A stretch of DNA of 64,000 bases from Bondarzewia mesenterica (Eukaryota > Basidiomycota > Agaricomycetes > Russulales > Bondarzewiaceae): the NCBI GenBank assembly GCA_004802705.1, contig SGPL01000029.1, positions 1 through 64,000 of the forward strand. The letters are read 5' to 3'. Of the stretch, positions 21,563 to 33,697 are shown piece after piece. The notes beneath the pieces are model-generated. The model saw only the letters and a list, made by a program, of their open reading frames with translations, did no database searches and was not told where the DNA came from. The position numbers were made by a program, and so were the translations under genes. Numbering within the stretch: the first letter of the stretch is position 1; every line of letters begins with the position of its first letter.

Positions 21563-21855
21563 CGAAAATATATATAGCGGAAACATGGCGCTCTCCTGTT
21601 CGTAGGCAGCAAGCAAGATGTTGCAAGTTGACCGAGGCTGTTGACCGTCGAACGTTAAACGTTGGCCAGGAAATAATCTGAACAGCGCTACTACAAATCG
21701 CAATCCACCGAGAAATGTCCACGTGATGATAATAGCCCCAATTCACCGTATTGCTCGGGCCAGCGTTGCTACTAGTACTAGTCAGGCTTCGTCAACTTCT
21801 ATAATCATTGATCTATCACCTTCTATCACACTCTCTTGAGCCTAACATCCCTGTC

Positions 21856-24800
21856 ATGAGCCAGAATGAACCGGTGCATACACCTGCAGACGATGCGGAA
21901 CGTGTACGATTTGCTCCAATGTTGTCTGGTATGTGCAGAAGCTAACGATCATGCAGATCCGCATGAAGAGGCTGGCAAAGCTACAGGCTGCTTCATCTCA
22001 AAGTAGCCCTCGGGAGGCTTCGCCTACTCCGTCGACCTCCAGTGCTCCTCCAAAGCCAAAACCAAAACCGATTCCTGCACCGACGCCCAAGAGAGTGGCT
22101 ACAGTAGCCACTCCCTCTCCCGTACCTCCGAAGAAGAAAGTGTCTGCACCTCCCAAGCTCGACTATGTGAACTGGGAAAATGACACGATTACGAATGTGT
22201 TCAAGGTCACTATTGATGTACGTCTCCTTGTCTCTGAATTCTCCAGAAGATGAAGGTTGTAACTCTTGTACCTGAAGCGCAATCTGGCTTTACACAGCAA
22301 TCAAGATATAGTGTGGCTTAGGCTTGATGAAGATGTTCAGCCTATGGATGTGGATAACGGTATGTGAACTTGTGTGAGATTTTCACTGTACTGACAGCTA
22401 TTGCTGAAGGTGGTCCACCAGCTCTGACCGCGGACAGGTTGGAGTCGGTAGTCATTGCTCGCCTTGATTTAGACCCCGCCTCTCTCGAGTAAGCGACGAT
22501 GATATCTGTTTATCCATACCTGCATGCCAAACCTGAAACACAGTCATGATGAAGATTATCGACCTTTTCTTTCCGGCATTCCAAAAGACCAGACTGTCTT
22601 TGAGTACTTGATTGGATGTTGGAAAAGGCTCAATGCAGCCAAGTCCACTTTGTTCAAGAGGGTACGCTTTTAATATATGTGCCACTTGCCCACCATCTGA
22701 CTAGGTTGCAGGGATACTATCCGGTCGATCTTCAGAAGGCACTGGAACTGGAAGAGAAAATGCGGCATTTCATCATCAGTTATACAGGGATCGTTCTGAT
22801 GAGCCCCGAAGCATTTCCTTTCCCTGCAGGGTTTGTTCTCTCCATCCTAGCATTTGATGTCTATTTAATTATCTTCTCCGCATAGGAAAGCAGTTGGCCA
22901 TCCAGAGCTCGTCGAAATACTTCTCTCTCTATCCTCGTTTTCCACTCCCTTATACGGTGGAACTACAGAATCTCCAAGCAGTCTCACGCCGTCCGAAATC
23001 GAGCCTTTCTTGCAGGATCTAGTTCATCGCTTTGAACCAGATAATGAACTGGAGAGCATACTTGGTCCTGTCGTCGAAAGCCTTCTTCATCATGAATGTC
23101 TCGCCCAGCCTGACGGCATTGCCAGCACCGATTCCCAGTGGCGAGGCATAATAGCCGGATTAGAGGCTTTGGTGTCTAATAAAGCGATTGCTCAGATGGT
23201 TGTCAGGATGGAATCCTGGAACCCTCCTGACGCTAATGCTGTCAACTTTGAGCGGCTCAGCTTGATGGGACCGTTGTTGCGTTTGAATGTCTTCCCTGGG
23301 GATTGGGTACGTATGGATCAAATTCGATAGTTAACTTGCGCTCACCCTGTACCCACAGCCGCGTATACTCAAGACCTACTTCTCGGAGATGGACTCGCGT
23401 CCTGCTGTTGATGTGGAGTCTGCGCGGAATAGCCTTCGGGGGACATTGAAAAGTCTACAAGTATGTAATTCTTCATCAGCTCCTCATTAACTAGTCCTCA
23501 AATATTCGATTAGTCCTCGCTTTTCAAAATCTTCAATACCATCGTGCGCACTTCACCAGAATGTCGGGAGGCATTCCTGCGTTATATTTCCCGCATAATA
23601 TCTCTGAACGTTAAACGGGCTGGGATGCAGGTGCGTTTGAGTGCGTTATTAAGTCCGCCTTGTTAAGATCCGTCCTCTTTACAGGTCGACACAAATACCG
23701 TGGCGTCAGACAGCTTTATGACGAATGTGCAGGTTGTTTTATGGCAATTCGTTGAGCCATTCATGGATGCCAATTATACGAAGGCGAGTAGTACTTGTTT
23801 CAGCGTCGCATCTGATGACTTATGTCCTGAAAGATTGATCGCATTGACCCTCGGTACTATGCACACTCGTCACGGATCGATGTGAGAGAAGAAACACGTA
23901 TCAACGCCACTAGTGAAGAGGCCACACAGTGGGAAGCTGCAAACCGACTCCCAGAAGGTAACATCATCTGTGGAGTTGTATTGTACAACTTTCCTGATCG
24001 CACTCCTTTGCAGGCGTAGCACCTTCTAATTTCATCTCTGACATCTTCTACTTGGCTCTCGCCATGAATCATTACGGTTATCAAAAGACTCTTCAGACCT
24101 TTGACGAGTATAGTAAACAGATCGATGAAGACCAAAGGCATCTAACTACCATAACTGGTGATCGCTCTTGGGAAGGAGTATGAATTCCTTTTTAAGGTTG
24201 CTACTTTTGGTACTCACATAGCGTTGCAGACGCCTTTCCAAGCACGTATGGAGGCAGCGATCAAGCAAGTTAAGGTGCGATTTCTGTCTTCTATTTTCAA
24301 GCACATGCTCTGATATCCGTGCAGGACAACATAGCGGCCTTAAACGCCATGTCAGCCGCCGCGTCCACCCAGTTGCTTGATCCGGAAGTCTTGTTCAGGG
24401 GCAATAGTTTCAATTCGTTTGTTGCAACATGGCTGGTGAGGTTCGCCGACCCCAAGAAAACGCATCCCAAGCCTGTCGTTGAGTGAGTGTTTACATGATG
24501 ACGACGACAATTCAGTAGATGCCCACTTATCATGGTCATGTGTAGCCTGCCCCTACCTACAGAAGTCCCGCTCGATTTTCGAGTGCTTCCAGAATATCTC
24601 CTCGAAGATAGTATTGGATACTACGTTTTCGTTGTCCGGTGAGACATAAATTCTCTTATATCGATGGTTCTTACACATTGTCACCAGTCATAACGCACCC
24701 AGTCTAGAATTGTCGGGGAGGGAAGAGCTGCTGAACTTCGCTCTGACTTTCCTGATGTCGACGTGGTATATCAAGAACCCGTTCTTGAAAGCAAAGATCG

Positions 24801-26330
24801 TTGAGGTATATTACTGCCTTTTCGTGTTGGATCGCTTCTGACGCGTGCGAACAGGTGTTATTTTTCGGATGCATCAAGTATTACAGAAACGACTCAGCCA
24901 GTCTGCTCGGTTCCACTTTGAATAGCCATCCAATGGCCTTGAAGTACCTCATGCCTGCTTTGATGCATTTCTATATCGGTAGGCCCTTGAGACATATTTT
25001 GCATAGCGGTTCTCATCGTGTGATACTTTCGCAGAGGTCGAGCAGACTGGCGCGAGTTCTCAGTTTTATGACAAATTCAGTATGTGTCATCATCCTCGTT
25101 GTCTACTTATCTGTGTCTGATCTGTATGTCATAGATGCTCGGTGAGCTTTCCAGTTCACGCGTGTGCTAGTCAACAATCCTGAGCTGACCACCGAGTAGT
25201 CGGAATATAACCTACGTTCTCAAGGCAGTCTGGGGTAACCAAGACCAACGTAAAGCCCTCAAAGAGGAGGCAAAGTGAGCTACCTCCCAGCTATCTAGCG
25301 CGATAATGCTCACAGAACATCAGGAACGTGGACAAATTCGTCCGCTTTGCCAATCTCATGATCAATGACGTGACATATCTAATGGACGAGTCTCTCAGCG
25401 ACTTGGCGCAAATCTTTAACATCCAAAAGGAAATGGAGAACAGAGCTGAGTGGGCAAGCAAGCCGATGCAGTACCGTCGTGAGCGTGAGGGGCTACTGCG
25501 GAGCATGGAACGGCAGGCAACTGGATATACGCAGCTGGGCAAGTCGACTGTGGACCTCCTGAAACTTTTCACAGCAGAGACGAAGGAACCCTTCATGATG
25601 CCAGAGATTATTGACCGCCTGGCAGCCATGCTTGATTACAACCTTGACGCGTTAGTTGGGCCGAAGTGTCGAGAGCTCAACCTTACGAACAAGGAGAAAT
25701 ACTCGTTCAACCCACGACAGCTCTTGAGCGACGTCGTGCAGGTCTATCTGAACCTTAGTGAAGAGGGGGACTTTGTCAAGGCCATTGCCGGAGACGGCAG
25801 AAGCTATAAGAAGGAGCTTTTCGATAAGGCAGCCTCCATTTGTCTTTCGTACTCGTTGAAGAGTCCGACAGAGATTGAGCAGTTGCGGATATTTGTTGTG
25901 AAGGTCGAAGAGGCGAAGGCTATTATCGAGGCAGAAGAGGAACTTGGAGAGGTTCCCGATGAGTTCTTGGGTGTGTTGAGTCTTTTATCTTAGTTTCTTG
26001 TTCTGCTAAAACACTCTCCGCAGATCCGTTGATGTTCACCGTTATGAGGGATCCCGTCACGCTTCCTACATCGCGAGCTGTCATTGATCGTTCTACGATC
26101 AAATCTCATCTGTTATCAGACTCTACAGATCCTTTCAATCGGATGCCTCTGAAGATTGAGGATGTTATACCTAGTGAGTAGCTCACACGAGAATGAGATT
26201 TCCTGCTGTCTAACTTTTTATAGATCCCGAGCTAAAAGAGCGAATTCAAACTTTTTTGGTGGAGAGAAGGAACAAGCACGCTGCGTTGGATAAGCCTGAG
26301 GAAGATGCGGTGAAGATGAATGTAGATTAG
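21856..26330 (+). CDS. UFD2: Ubiquitin conjugation factor E4 (UFD2), U-box ligase
   Basis: E4 ubiquitin ligase that extends chains on substrates delivered with Cdc48. Start 21856 ([16 protein letters not shown]); exon 1 21856-21903, exon 2 21957-22217, then some twenty short exons. A Pro/Lys-rich N-terminal linker ([16 protein letters not shown]) precedes the Ufd2 core of long helical repeats, readable in many exons ([36 protein letters not shown] region, [20 protein letters not shown]). The C-terminal U-box is encoded at about 26023-26330: [36 protein letters not shown], ending MNVD. A tandem acidic patch ([14 protein letters not shown]) lies just before it. Frame and splice sites read clean where I followed them, but not every internal exon was checked base by base. 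Convergent with EAF7. Confidence 0.92.
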
Positions 26331-26528
26331 AAATTCTTGCAATCTTGTGTAGCACTACAGTGGTGACGGACATGTACATTGACCTACAGAGCATGTTGTT
26401 TTGCTTTACCTTACTACATATTTGGAGGGTTCAGATCGAGGGGCAGCAAGCATAAAGCAAAGTAAAGGCATGGAGAGCCCGAACGAGATCGAGGAGAACA
26501 ACTGATGTCAAGAGAACTAAGAGTCAAG

Positions 26529-27413
26529 TTAGCGTTTTCTCTTCTTCACAGGACGCACTGGCGCTGTCCGTCCTCGTGAGGTCCCACCCTTCCTTGTAGC
26601 TTTCGTAGCTTTCCCTCGCACAGCTTTGGATGGTCCTACTAAAAATGAGACCTAATTTAGAAAGAGTGAACACCTGGTGCCGCGTACCTGCATCCATATC
26701 GACATCTTCGTCCTCTCCGTATTCTGTACCTGCATCCGTGCCAGTGACGACGCTACCTCTTGGAGTGGGCGCCACACTCTCGTCACCACTTTCCTGCGTC
26801 AGCGCGCTACTGTCGCTGTCGCCGCCCACTAGACCAGCCATATTCACCTTGCTCCTCCCGCGTTTCTTTCCACGGCTACCTACCTCCTTCGTTGGAGGCA
26901 TGGGTGACGGAACAGATGGTTGGGGAGATGTAGAGCCACGCGTACGGCGTACGGATATTATCGATTCGAAAGATTCGTCGGATGGTAGAGAGAACTCATT
27001 GCGGAAGAAAGGGTGTGCAAAAAGGTTTTGTGAAGGAGATGGGGACCTCGCCAATTGAGAGTGAGGTCGACTGGAACCTGGTGATTCGTAACCCTCCGTC
27101 TCCTAGCACGAAATATGGCAAGCACGAAAATACACTGGTCATTGATGTTGGCCGGGTATGTATGCGGCGTAAGCGAACTCACGAGGTTCTCCAATGCGTC
27201 CAGATCGTAACAGCTGCGTAGTTTTTCCCAAATTTCATCTATGGACACGGATTGACCGGTGTCTTTGTGAATGGCATTGCGCATGGACAACACATGAAAG
27301 TGACGGTGCAGACCGATGGGCCTTGCGCGCATGAGGGAGCGAAAGAAAGAAATCTCCCCTTCTACCGTTGATAGAAACTCCTTGGATGTAGCAGACTTGT
27401 CGTTGACGGTCAT
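26529..27413 (-). CDS. EAF7: EAF7/MRGBP-type chromatin subunit (CT20 domain)
   Basis: Subunit of the NuA4 histone acetyltransferase complex. The CT20 domain is exon 1 (27413-27183): FLSTVEGEISFFRSLMRARP, GLHRHFHVLSMRNAIHKDTG, SVSIDEIWEKLRSCYDLDAL. Exon 2 starts ETEGYESPGSSR, then a Ser/Pro-rich linker with SFESIISVRRTRGS and a basic patch (GKKRGRSKVNM), then an acidic stretch (GEDEDVDMD). The last exon ends GRTAPVRPVKKRKR, a nuclear-localisation-like tail. Start placed at 27413 (MTVNDKSATS); an open frame extends upstream to 27521 but looks untranslated. Divergent from the RasGEF gene. Confidence 0.9.
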
Positions 27414-28278
27414 TATCCGGGTCGCCAAAGAATCTGAGTTTCGTAGCGATATGGAACTACTGTATTGCGTAGTACCAACGGCGGACTCGGCCACCTGGCT
27501 AGATTGCCACATGTGTAACATGATCGCCTCGTGTTTGTTGAGTATGCGGGGTCCTCCTCAGAATCTCACGTGGTTTACCAGGGTTTACCACTGCAAGTCT
27601 CACTGCACTGTGCGAGACTGTGCGGCGTGCGTGACTGATCCAGACTGATTCAGACGATGCATATAGTCAGCGTAGCTGGCCAAATACACTCCGTTATCCG
27701 TTATACGTATGTCCTCACTCAGACTACCAGCATGCCGCAGACTATAGCGACCAGACTCCGCGCTCAATGAAGTCACATTTACCGTCTCCTCCCTCACCGA
27801 CGCCTGGCCAACATATCGCCACCATTAGCCGTGGCTCCTCGAATATACGATGTCTCACATTTTCCAAATGCAGGTACACGCAGGCCCCCTCCCCTGCAGC
27901 TTCGTCATGACCTTCCCCGTCGACGGTGCTAATGCATTGGACTGGTTGAAATTTAGTAGCGTGATCCATGTCTGGTGCGAAGGGATATACCAGCTATGCA
28001 TCTCGACTGTATTGTGCCTTTGTCTTCAGCGGTGCGTTACATGGCTCGAATCCTTCACCAAACAAAATATCACGGTCCGCGGTATTGCAGCTCATGCATG
28101 CGATTAGCGTTCATTGCCACCATTGTTTCTATATGCCACTACGCCACCTTTTCATCGGTGCCAACAGCTGTGGCATCTTGGGTAATTTAAAAGTCATGGC
28201 ACAACAAGCTACGATGCTCTCTCCCCTCTTTTTCTGTGCAACGGAATTGATGAAACCTCCCCTCGTATTACCTTTGAC
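27414..28278. promoter_or_regulatory. Divergent intergenic region EAF7 / RasGEF
   Basis: 865 bp without a supported gene. It has a near-perfect 10-bp tandem (TGGTTTACCA, GGGTTTACCA at 27571-27590). Open frames here show no recognisable domain. Confidence 0.4.
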
Positions 28279-31265
28279 ATGTCTACACCAAACACCAGCA
28301 GTCCCGAATCTGGGGCACACAGGCCCCGTCCAAGGTTGCCCAATTATTCTAGACTTTCATCACATCCGAAAAGTTCGAATGAATCTTTCACTATGCAAGT
28401 TCGGTCTTCAACCGATGTTCACTTTTATCGAATTGCCGTCCCAAATAAGCCTCTCCGTCTTCCACGCAATCCTTCTTCTAGGCGGGAATCTGCTGAGCTC
28501 TCATCCGCTCACAGGAGAGCATCAAAGCCTTTGTCGATTGGACGATCATCCCCACCCCCGAAAGTTCCAATCAAATCCGAGCGAGAGAGTGATGTGGTGA
28601 CTCCAAGGCGTCGCCCTTCCAAAGTATCTTCACCAGATGAGATTCAGGCGAAAATCAACCGCCGCAAGGGCATCGTCGATGGCGCCTCTCTTTTTGCGAT
28701 TGACGAACCCTTTCTCGTCGCTCAAACCAAGAACGGTGATCTTCGGGACGCAATCAGTGATTTCCTCCTCCAGGCATCGTACATCTCTACCGCCTGCAAT
28801 GAGGAAAGGGATTTCGCACAGCTGGGTGTTCTAACTTCTTCCCTTCACAACCTTTTGGAGAGGCTCAACTCGGCATTCATCCCCGACAATGTCCGTGCAG
28901 CTTCGCGATACACCTTGGCGTGGGAGTCAGCAAGTCTCGCGGAAAGCGTACTCCAGAATCATTCTGCCAAGAATGCCTCTGGAATCGTTCAAATCAAAGA
29001 ACACTTCATGGGTGCTGCACTTGATCTAGGGTGGTCACTGTCCTGCGTTCGTACGTTGCTGGAGGCGGCTAATCTCGATCTCACACGGCAATGGAGTTGG
29101 TCGAGGATATTGACGATGCTCGCATCTGATCATGACAAGGAGAAAGGTGCGTGCTGCTCTCCATGTTCACAAGGTCTCAAGTCTGACTTGTGTGTAAGCC
29201 GCCCACGTCCGTGAAATTCGGGACTCGAAGCACCATCATGTCACCGCCACCTCTTTCGGTGAAGGAGACGAAGGCAATGCTATCACCGCGGCACAGACTA
29301 AAGTCAACTCCAGTCAGCACAACATATACTCCTCTGAAAACGTCTTTCTGCTCCCCAAATTTCTCGAAATTACATCCCCACCTCCTACCGGAAATGCAGC
29401 TGATATTGTCATGACAGAGGATGGAACATGCATCAAGGGCGCCAGCATACAAGCAATGATTTACCTCTTGACATGCAGCATCAGGAATGCTGGGGCCCGC
29501 GTCGACCTTATGGACCGCTTTTTCTTGACTTTTCGTTTGTATTCCAGTGCCGTCGAACTCTTTGATGGTTTAGTCACACGATTCAATGAGTTCAAGGTTC
29601 AGGAAGGCACACAGGAAGTCGGTGAGGAAGCCCAACGGGTTAAACTAAGGGTCATCAACGTCTTCTACCAGTGGGTCAAGACGTACTGGAGAGACGAAGA
29701 TAGTCCAGTCTTGGGCCAGATGCATGATTTCGCATCTGGTTCGTCGGAGTCCATGTCTGCTCTCCTCCCAGTCGTAGACAAGCGACTCAAGCAGCAAGAT
29801 TGCGACCCTCGCATAATTCGACGTTTACGAGAGGTGGCCGTGATGGTCCGCAAAGGTCCCGAGCATATAGAGAGACCCAAGCTGGCCATCCCTCTTCTTC
29901 GCTGGCATTCGCATGAAGGAGACGAGTCGGGAAAGCTTTCGTTAAAGCCTTTGGATTCTCAATACGTCTTGCGATCCTTGGAAAGTATGTGCAATGGCCC
30001 GTCGTCTATGCACCTCGACGTCTGCTGTTATAGTCAAGTCGCTTGCGAAGAGTTTTCTCACCAACTCACGTTGTGGGCATCCTCCCTTTACTGTGCTCTC
30101 GTACCAGAGGACTTCCTCCATCATGTTGGCCATCAAACAGTTCCCTGCAAATGTCCTGCGGAGCAACGGGTGTTGTCCATCACACGGTATCATGATGCAC
30201 TTTTTTTGTTGGGTCGTGCGGAGCATCATTGGCGACCCTGATCCTAGGCCTATTGAATCACGAGTGAAGATCAGGGGATTGTGGATCCAGGTCGCTAAGG
30301 TACATTTCTTCTCCCCTCATGAGAGTCGCTATTGACTCATCATCGTGCATAGCACTGCCAACTAATTCGCAATTACGACTCTATGTACGCCATAGCGAAT
30401 GCCCTCAGGTCTGAGGCGATCGCCAGGCTTTGGCAAACCCATGATGTGAGTCAATAAGCTAATTGAACATGGACCGTCATACATAACAATTCTGCACATC
30501 CATCCTTTGCAGCACCTGTCGTACAAACTACGAACGGCAGAAAAAGAAATAAAACAAATCACAGATGCATGGGCGCAATTCAGGCCGATCAAGGACCGAT
30601 TGACGATCATGCAGACCACCGTGCCTCCTTTGGGTATGCACATGGTTATCACCTTTTGCAAAGCCAATCATTAACGTTGTGTAACGCATGCCCGCAGCTC
30701 TGTATCGAAAGAACTTGGTGCGGTTCCTTGACTGCAATGGGCGCACTATTCGCCTGCGACCAGATTCTGAGAAGAAGGTGCCTCATATTCATGTTTACGA
30801 TTGTATCGCCCAGAGCATTAGAGGTAAGTCGGATCTCCTCCCGTCGCCTTGCATTCATCCTATTTATCTCGGTCTTTCAGAGATGGAGCAGTGGCACCAG
30901 CCATATGATTTCAAAAAGTCTCAACCCATCCAGGAATGGATTAGATCCAGTCTTGACCATTTCTGCGTGGAAAACATGAATGAGTTCGTCAAGAGCGCGG
31001 CCGCAATCAGGTGAGCCAACACATGCGGATGACATTTCGACTTGAATGAACTTTTCGGACATTTAGTGTCAGTATTGAGGGACCAGAGCCGGCCAATACA
31101 TTCCGACGGAGGTTCAGACGGACTTCATCCATCGGTGAGGCGGGCCATCATGTTGCCAAATTTGCTTTCAGAACGGTTTCCCGCACAGTACGCCCTGCGC
31201 CGGACTCTAGTTTACTTTCAAATCCCCGTCGCATGCCACGGATTACAAGGACGAACACTTCATAG
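28279..31265 (+). CDS. Ras guanine-nucleotide exchange factor (REM + RasGEF), one-base frame break
   Basis: Activates Ras-family GTPases. Start MSTPNTSSPESGAH; a Ser/Pro-rich N-terminus (RRPSKVSSPDEIQ, KINRRKGIVDGASLFAID) and a helical central region precede the REM domain (CIKGASIQAMIYLLTCSIRN, MDRFFLTFRLYSSAVELF, VFYQWVKTYWRDE). The catalytic RasGEF domain begins after the junction near 29986/30037 with IACEEFSHQLTLWASSLYCA and ALVPEDFLHHVG, then SWVVR-type sequence CWVVRSIIGDPDPRPIESRV, AKHCQLIRNYDSMYAIANAL and VPPLALYRKNLVRFLDCNG. The frame breaks in T7 at 30201-30207: RYHDALF reaches CWVVRSIIGD only if one T is removed. Otherwise the catalytic domain would stop early. C-terminal tail is basic. 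Which Ras or Rap it acts on is unknown. Confidence 0.88.
30201..30207. other. Frame-breaking homopolymer in the RasGEF gene
   Basis: Seven Ts; six would join the conserved ITRYHDALF and CWVVRSIIGDPDP segments. As written, the frame ends 33 nt later. Confidence 0.85.
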
Positions 31266-31720
31266 TCTCGGATCCTCGTCCATTCTTTTTCATGCTCACA
31301 CTTCACTGCAGACACCCCAACCCACTCTGGACACCGTTCGTTATTTCTGTACGTATGACCTGGTTACAAAGTTCGACCCTAGGTATCCACATTCTTTCTT
31401 GCATTTTCAATCTTCGTCCTCGCATCTCTTATACCGTCACAAGTATGTGCGGGTTGCTCACTCATTCCATCTTTCATACTTCCCTGTACTTCGGCTTCTC
31501 AAGTTTTTCATTATCCAGTATTTATCATGATATCAAAGTGCAGCATGACATCATTATTTCATCTGTCTTGCAAAGGGAAGCAAAGAAGTGCATGAGAAAA
31601 AAAAGAAAAAAACCATCCAACCTGCGAGGATGATTTTCGAGACATGTCATAGGCATACAGGTGAACTTAGACGACGACAAACCCTCCAGTCGAACACAAG
31701 TATAGTGAAGTACACGATGT
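31266..31720. other. Convergent intergenic region
   Basis: 455 bp between the RasGEF and uL22 genes, both of which end here. Includes the runs AAAAAAAAGAAAAAAACC (31598-31615) and T-rich 3' sequence. No gene seen. Confidence 0.45.
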
Positions 31721-32585
31721 TCATGCTGAGCGAGCAGCCTCAATCCGCTTCCTGGCCACCTGGCGCCTGTTCAAACCTGCAAGCGATGAACGGGCAACGG
31801 CATCCTTGTCTTTGCTCCGCTCAACCTCCTCTTCTGACGCAGACAGAATGATCTCGACATGGCAAGGGTGGCCCTGGTAGGGATTGATGCGACCATGGGC
31901 CCGGTATGTACGGCGGCGGGTTTTCTGCAACACAGGGAACATGAGTTGAACTTCTCTCGCGAAAACTTTCGTTCACGTACGGGAGCCTGCTGCACAACAA
32001 TGTTCTTGATGAACAGGTCTTCGAGCTCAATGTTCTTCGCGTCCGCGTTCGACTCGGCGTTCTTGAGGAGGCGAGTAATGAACTTGACAGACTTCTCGGG
32101 CCAGCGACCTGCAGCAACCCATGCATCAGTACATACACGCCCAATGCCATATCACGTGAATGTATACCCTGAGTCGTCTTGAACTGCTTCGCCTGACTAG
32201 CGCGCCCAACACCACCGTTAAACCGTCGGTAAGGGATGATTTGCTTGTGGTCGGTAACGTCGCTGAGATAAGAGTAGGCCTTGGTGAGTTTAAGACCTAA
32301 GAACCGAATCCGCGTCAAGATCTTGGACAAAACCCGGAGAATCGCCAAATTCACCAGTCAACGCGGCAGCAACCTCCCGCATGTTTTTGAAGTGCGTTCG
32401 CAGGTACTCGCCGCGGGCGCGGGAGGCTATCGGCAAAGGTCATTGAGTCAGTCTTCCTGGCTGCTGAATAACTCTCCTAAACGCACTTTTTTCAGGGTTG
32501 GGAGCGAGGGCGGCGGCGGCGTAACGAACTGCATGTAAACGATAGAAATCGAAAATTAAGGCATATAATGAGGGCACTCACCCAT
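31721..32585 (-). CDS. RPL17: Cytosolic ribosomal protein uL22 (L17)
   Basis: Large-subunit ribosomal protein lining the exit tunnel. The initiator codon is alone on a tiny exon: ATG plus one G at 32585-32582, donor GTGAGT, joined to TTCGTTACGCC to give [15 protein letters not shown]. Then [58 protein letters not shown], then after further introns [57 protein letters not shown] and the end [11 protein letters not shown] minute first coding exon is usual for ribosomal-protein genes. Divergent from RICTOR with over 1 kb between. Confidence 0.95.
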
Positions 32586-33697
32586 CTTGAAGTCTTGAAG
32601 TGTCGTTTATCGCTATGGGGTGTCTCTCCAATTAGGAAGCCGGCCGTGTGGCTTGAACCTTGTTTCAATCACGATACAGTTTCTCGGCAAACTCCGATGG
32701 CAGACATTCCAAGCATGGTTACATTTCAATTTCATACCCTGACGATGACTACTTCCCTTCAGTCGACGCCGACAACATATTCATTCTGTGGCCGAATCTT
32801 CAACATCTGGGCACTTTTCGCACCTGTGTTACTTACCCAGATGGTGCTGACACGATTGGTCTTACTCTCCACAGACTCATATTCTCCAAGCTCTCGTAGT
32901 GTGGCTAGCTTTCGCTACCAGCTACTACTAGAGGCTTGTACAGGCTTGTACTCGTCGGATTTAGATTCATCGTTCCCTACTTCTTTTTGTAGGTCCCACC
33001 CGCTTGACGTCATTTTTTTTCCAAGGTAGACAGTTCCTCTTGCAGTTGTACCCCGCACCCCACTCCTTCCTCAACGTTGGACCAGGTCAGTTTCTGCAAT
33101 TTTTTTTCTGTTGCGCCCTTGCTCTCCGGAGAATTCAGCTCGCTACCTTGCCAACGTGCACAGACCTTCGCAGTATATGTTGTCCAGCTATAGTCGTCGC
33201 CGATGGTAAATTATGATAATCGTCTGTGAGAACCGTCGGTATGTTCTACTGCGCGTCGTTCTGTACTTTAATCAAGTGCGATCACTGTCTAAGCCGCTTC
33301 GTCGTATTTATTTCACAGCCTGTGAGGTATGTGAACCAACCTGTCCTTTCTGTCGATGACTTGAAATGCATGCATGTCTTGTTGCGTTTGAATACAAAAA
33401 GTAGAAAGCTATTGATATTTTGTTGACTGCGATCAAGACTGGAGTCTGAAGTGTCTGGAAGTGATTTGTAATCTTTCCGTTTAAACTTGATTGATTAGAT
33501 CATGAAGTACGAGAGGCGATCAGTCCCGACCAGCACTCTACAATATCATCGCTTGTGCTGGATGCGTACTGCTAGGTACTGCTACCAACCGCAGCCATTA
33601 AAGCTCTCATCTTCCCTCAGCGTTTGGGTTGAGTGTCAAGATTTCTGTCTTAATTCTGCGATATCAGCTATATTTCTGCGGTCCTCCCCCCCGTGAA
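32586..33697. promoter_or_regulatory. Divergent intergenic region RPL17 / RICTOR
   Basis: 1.1 kb, T-rich, without a gene I can support. Contains the short direct repeat GGCTTGTACAGGCTTGTAC (about 32933-32951). A pyrimidine-rich promoter for the ribosomal-protein gene is expected here but no element is proven. Confidence 0.45.

Noticed and set aside
27571..27590. 10-bp tandem TGGTTTACCA/GGGTTTACCA
   Set aside because: Only two copies and no context; likely chance.
27968..28600. 210-residue plus-strand frame before the RasGEF gene
   Set aside because: Partly overlaps the RasGEF start in another frame and lacks any family signal.
30201..30207. Programmed ribosomal frameshift in RasGEF and other genes
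   Set aside because: The breaks occur at different homopolymers without a shared slippery heptamer or obvious downstream structure; sequence error is simpler.
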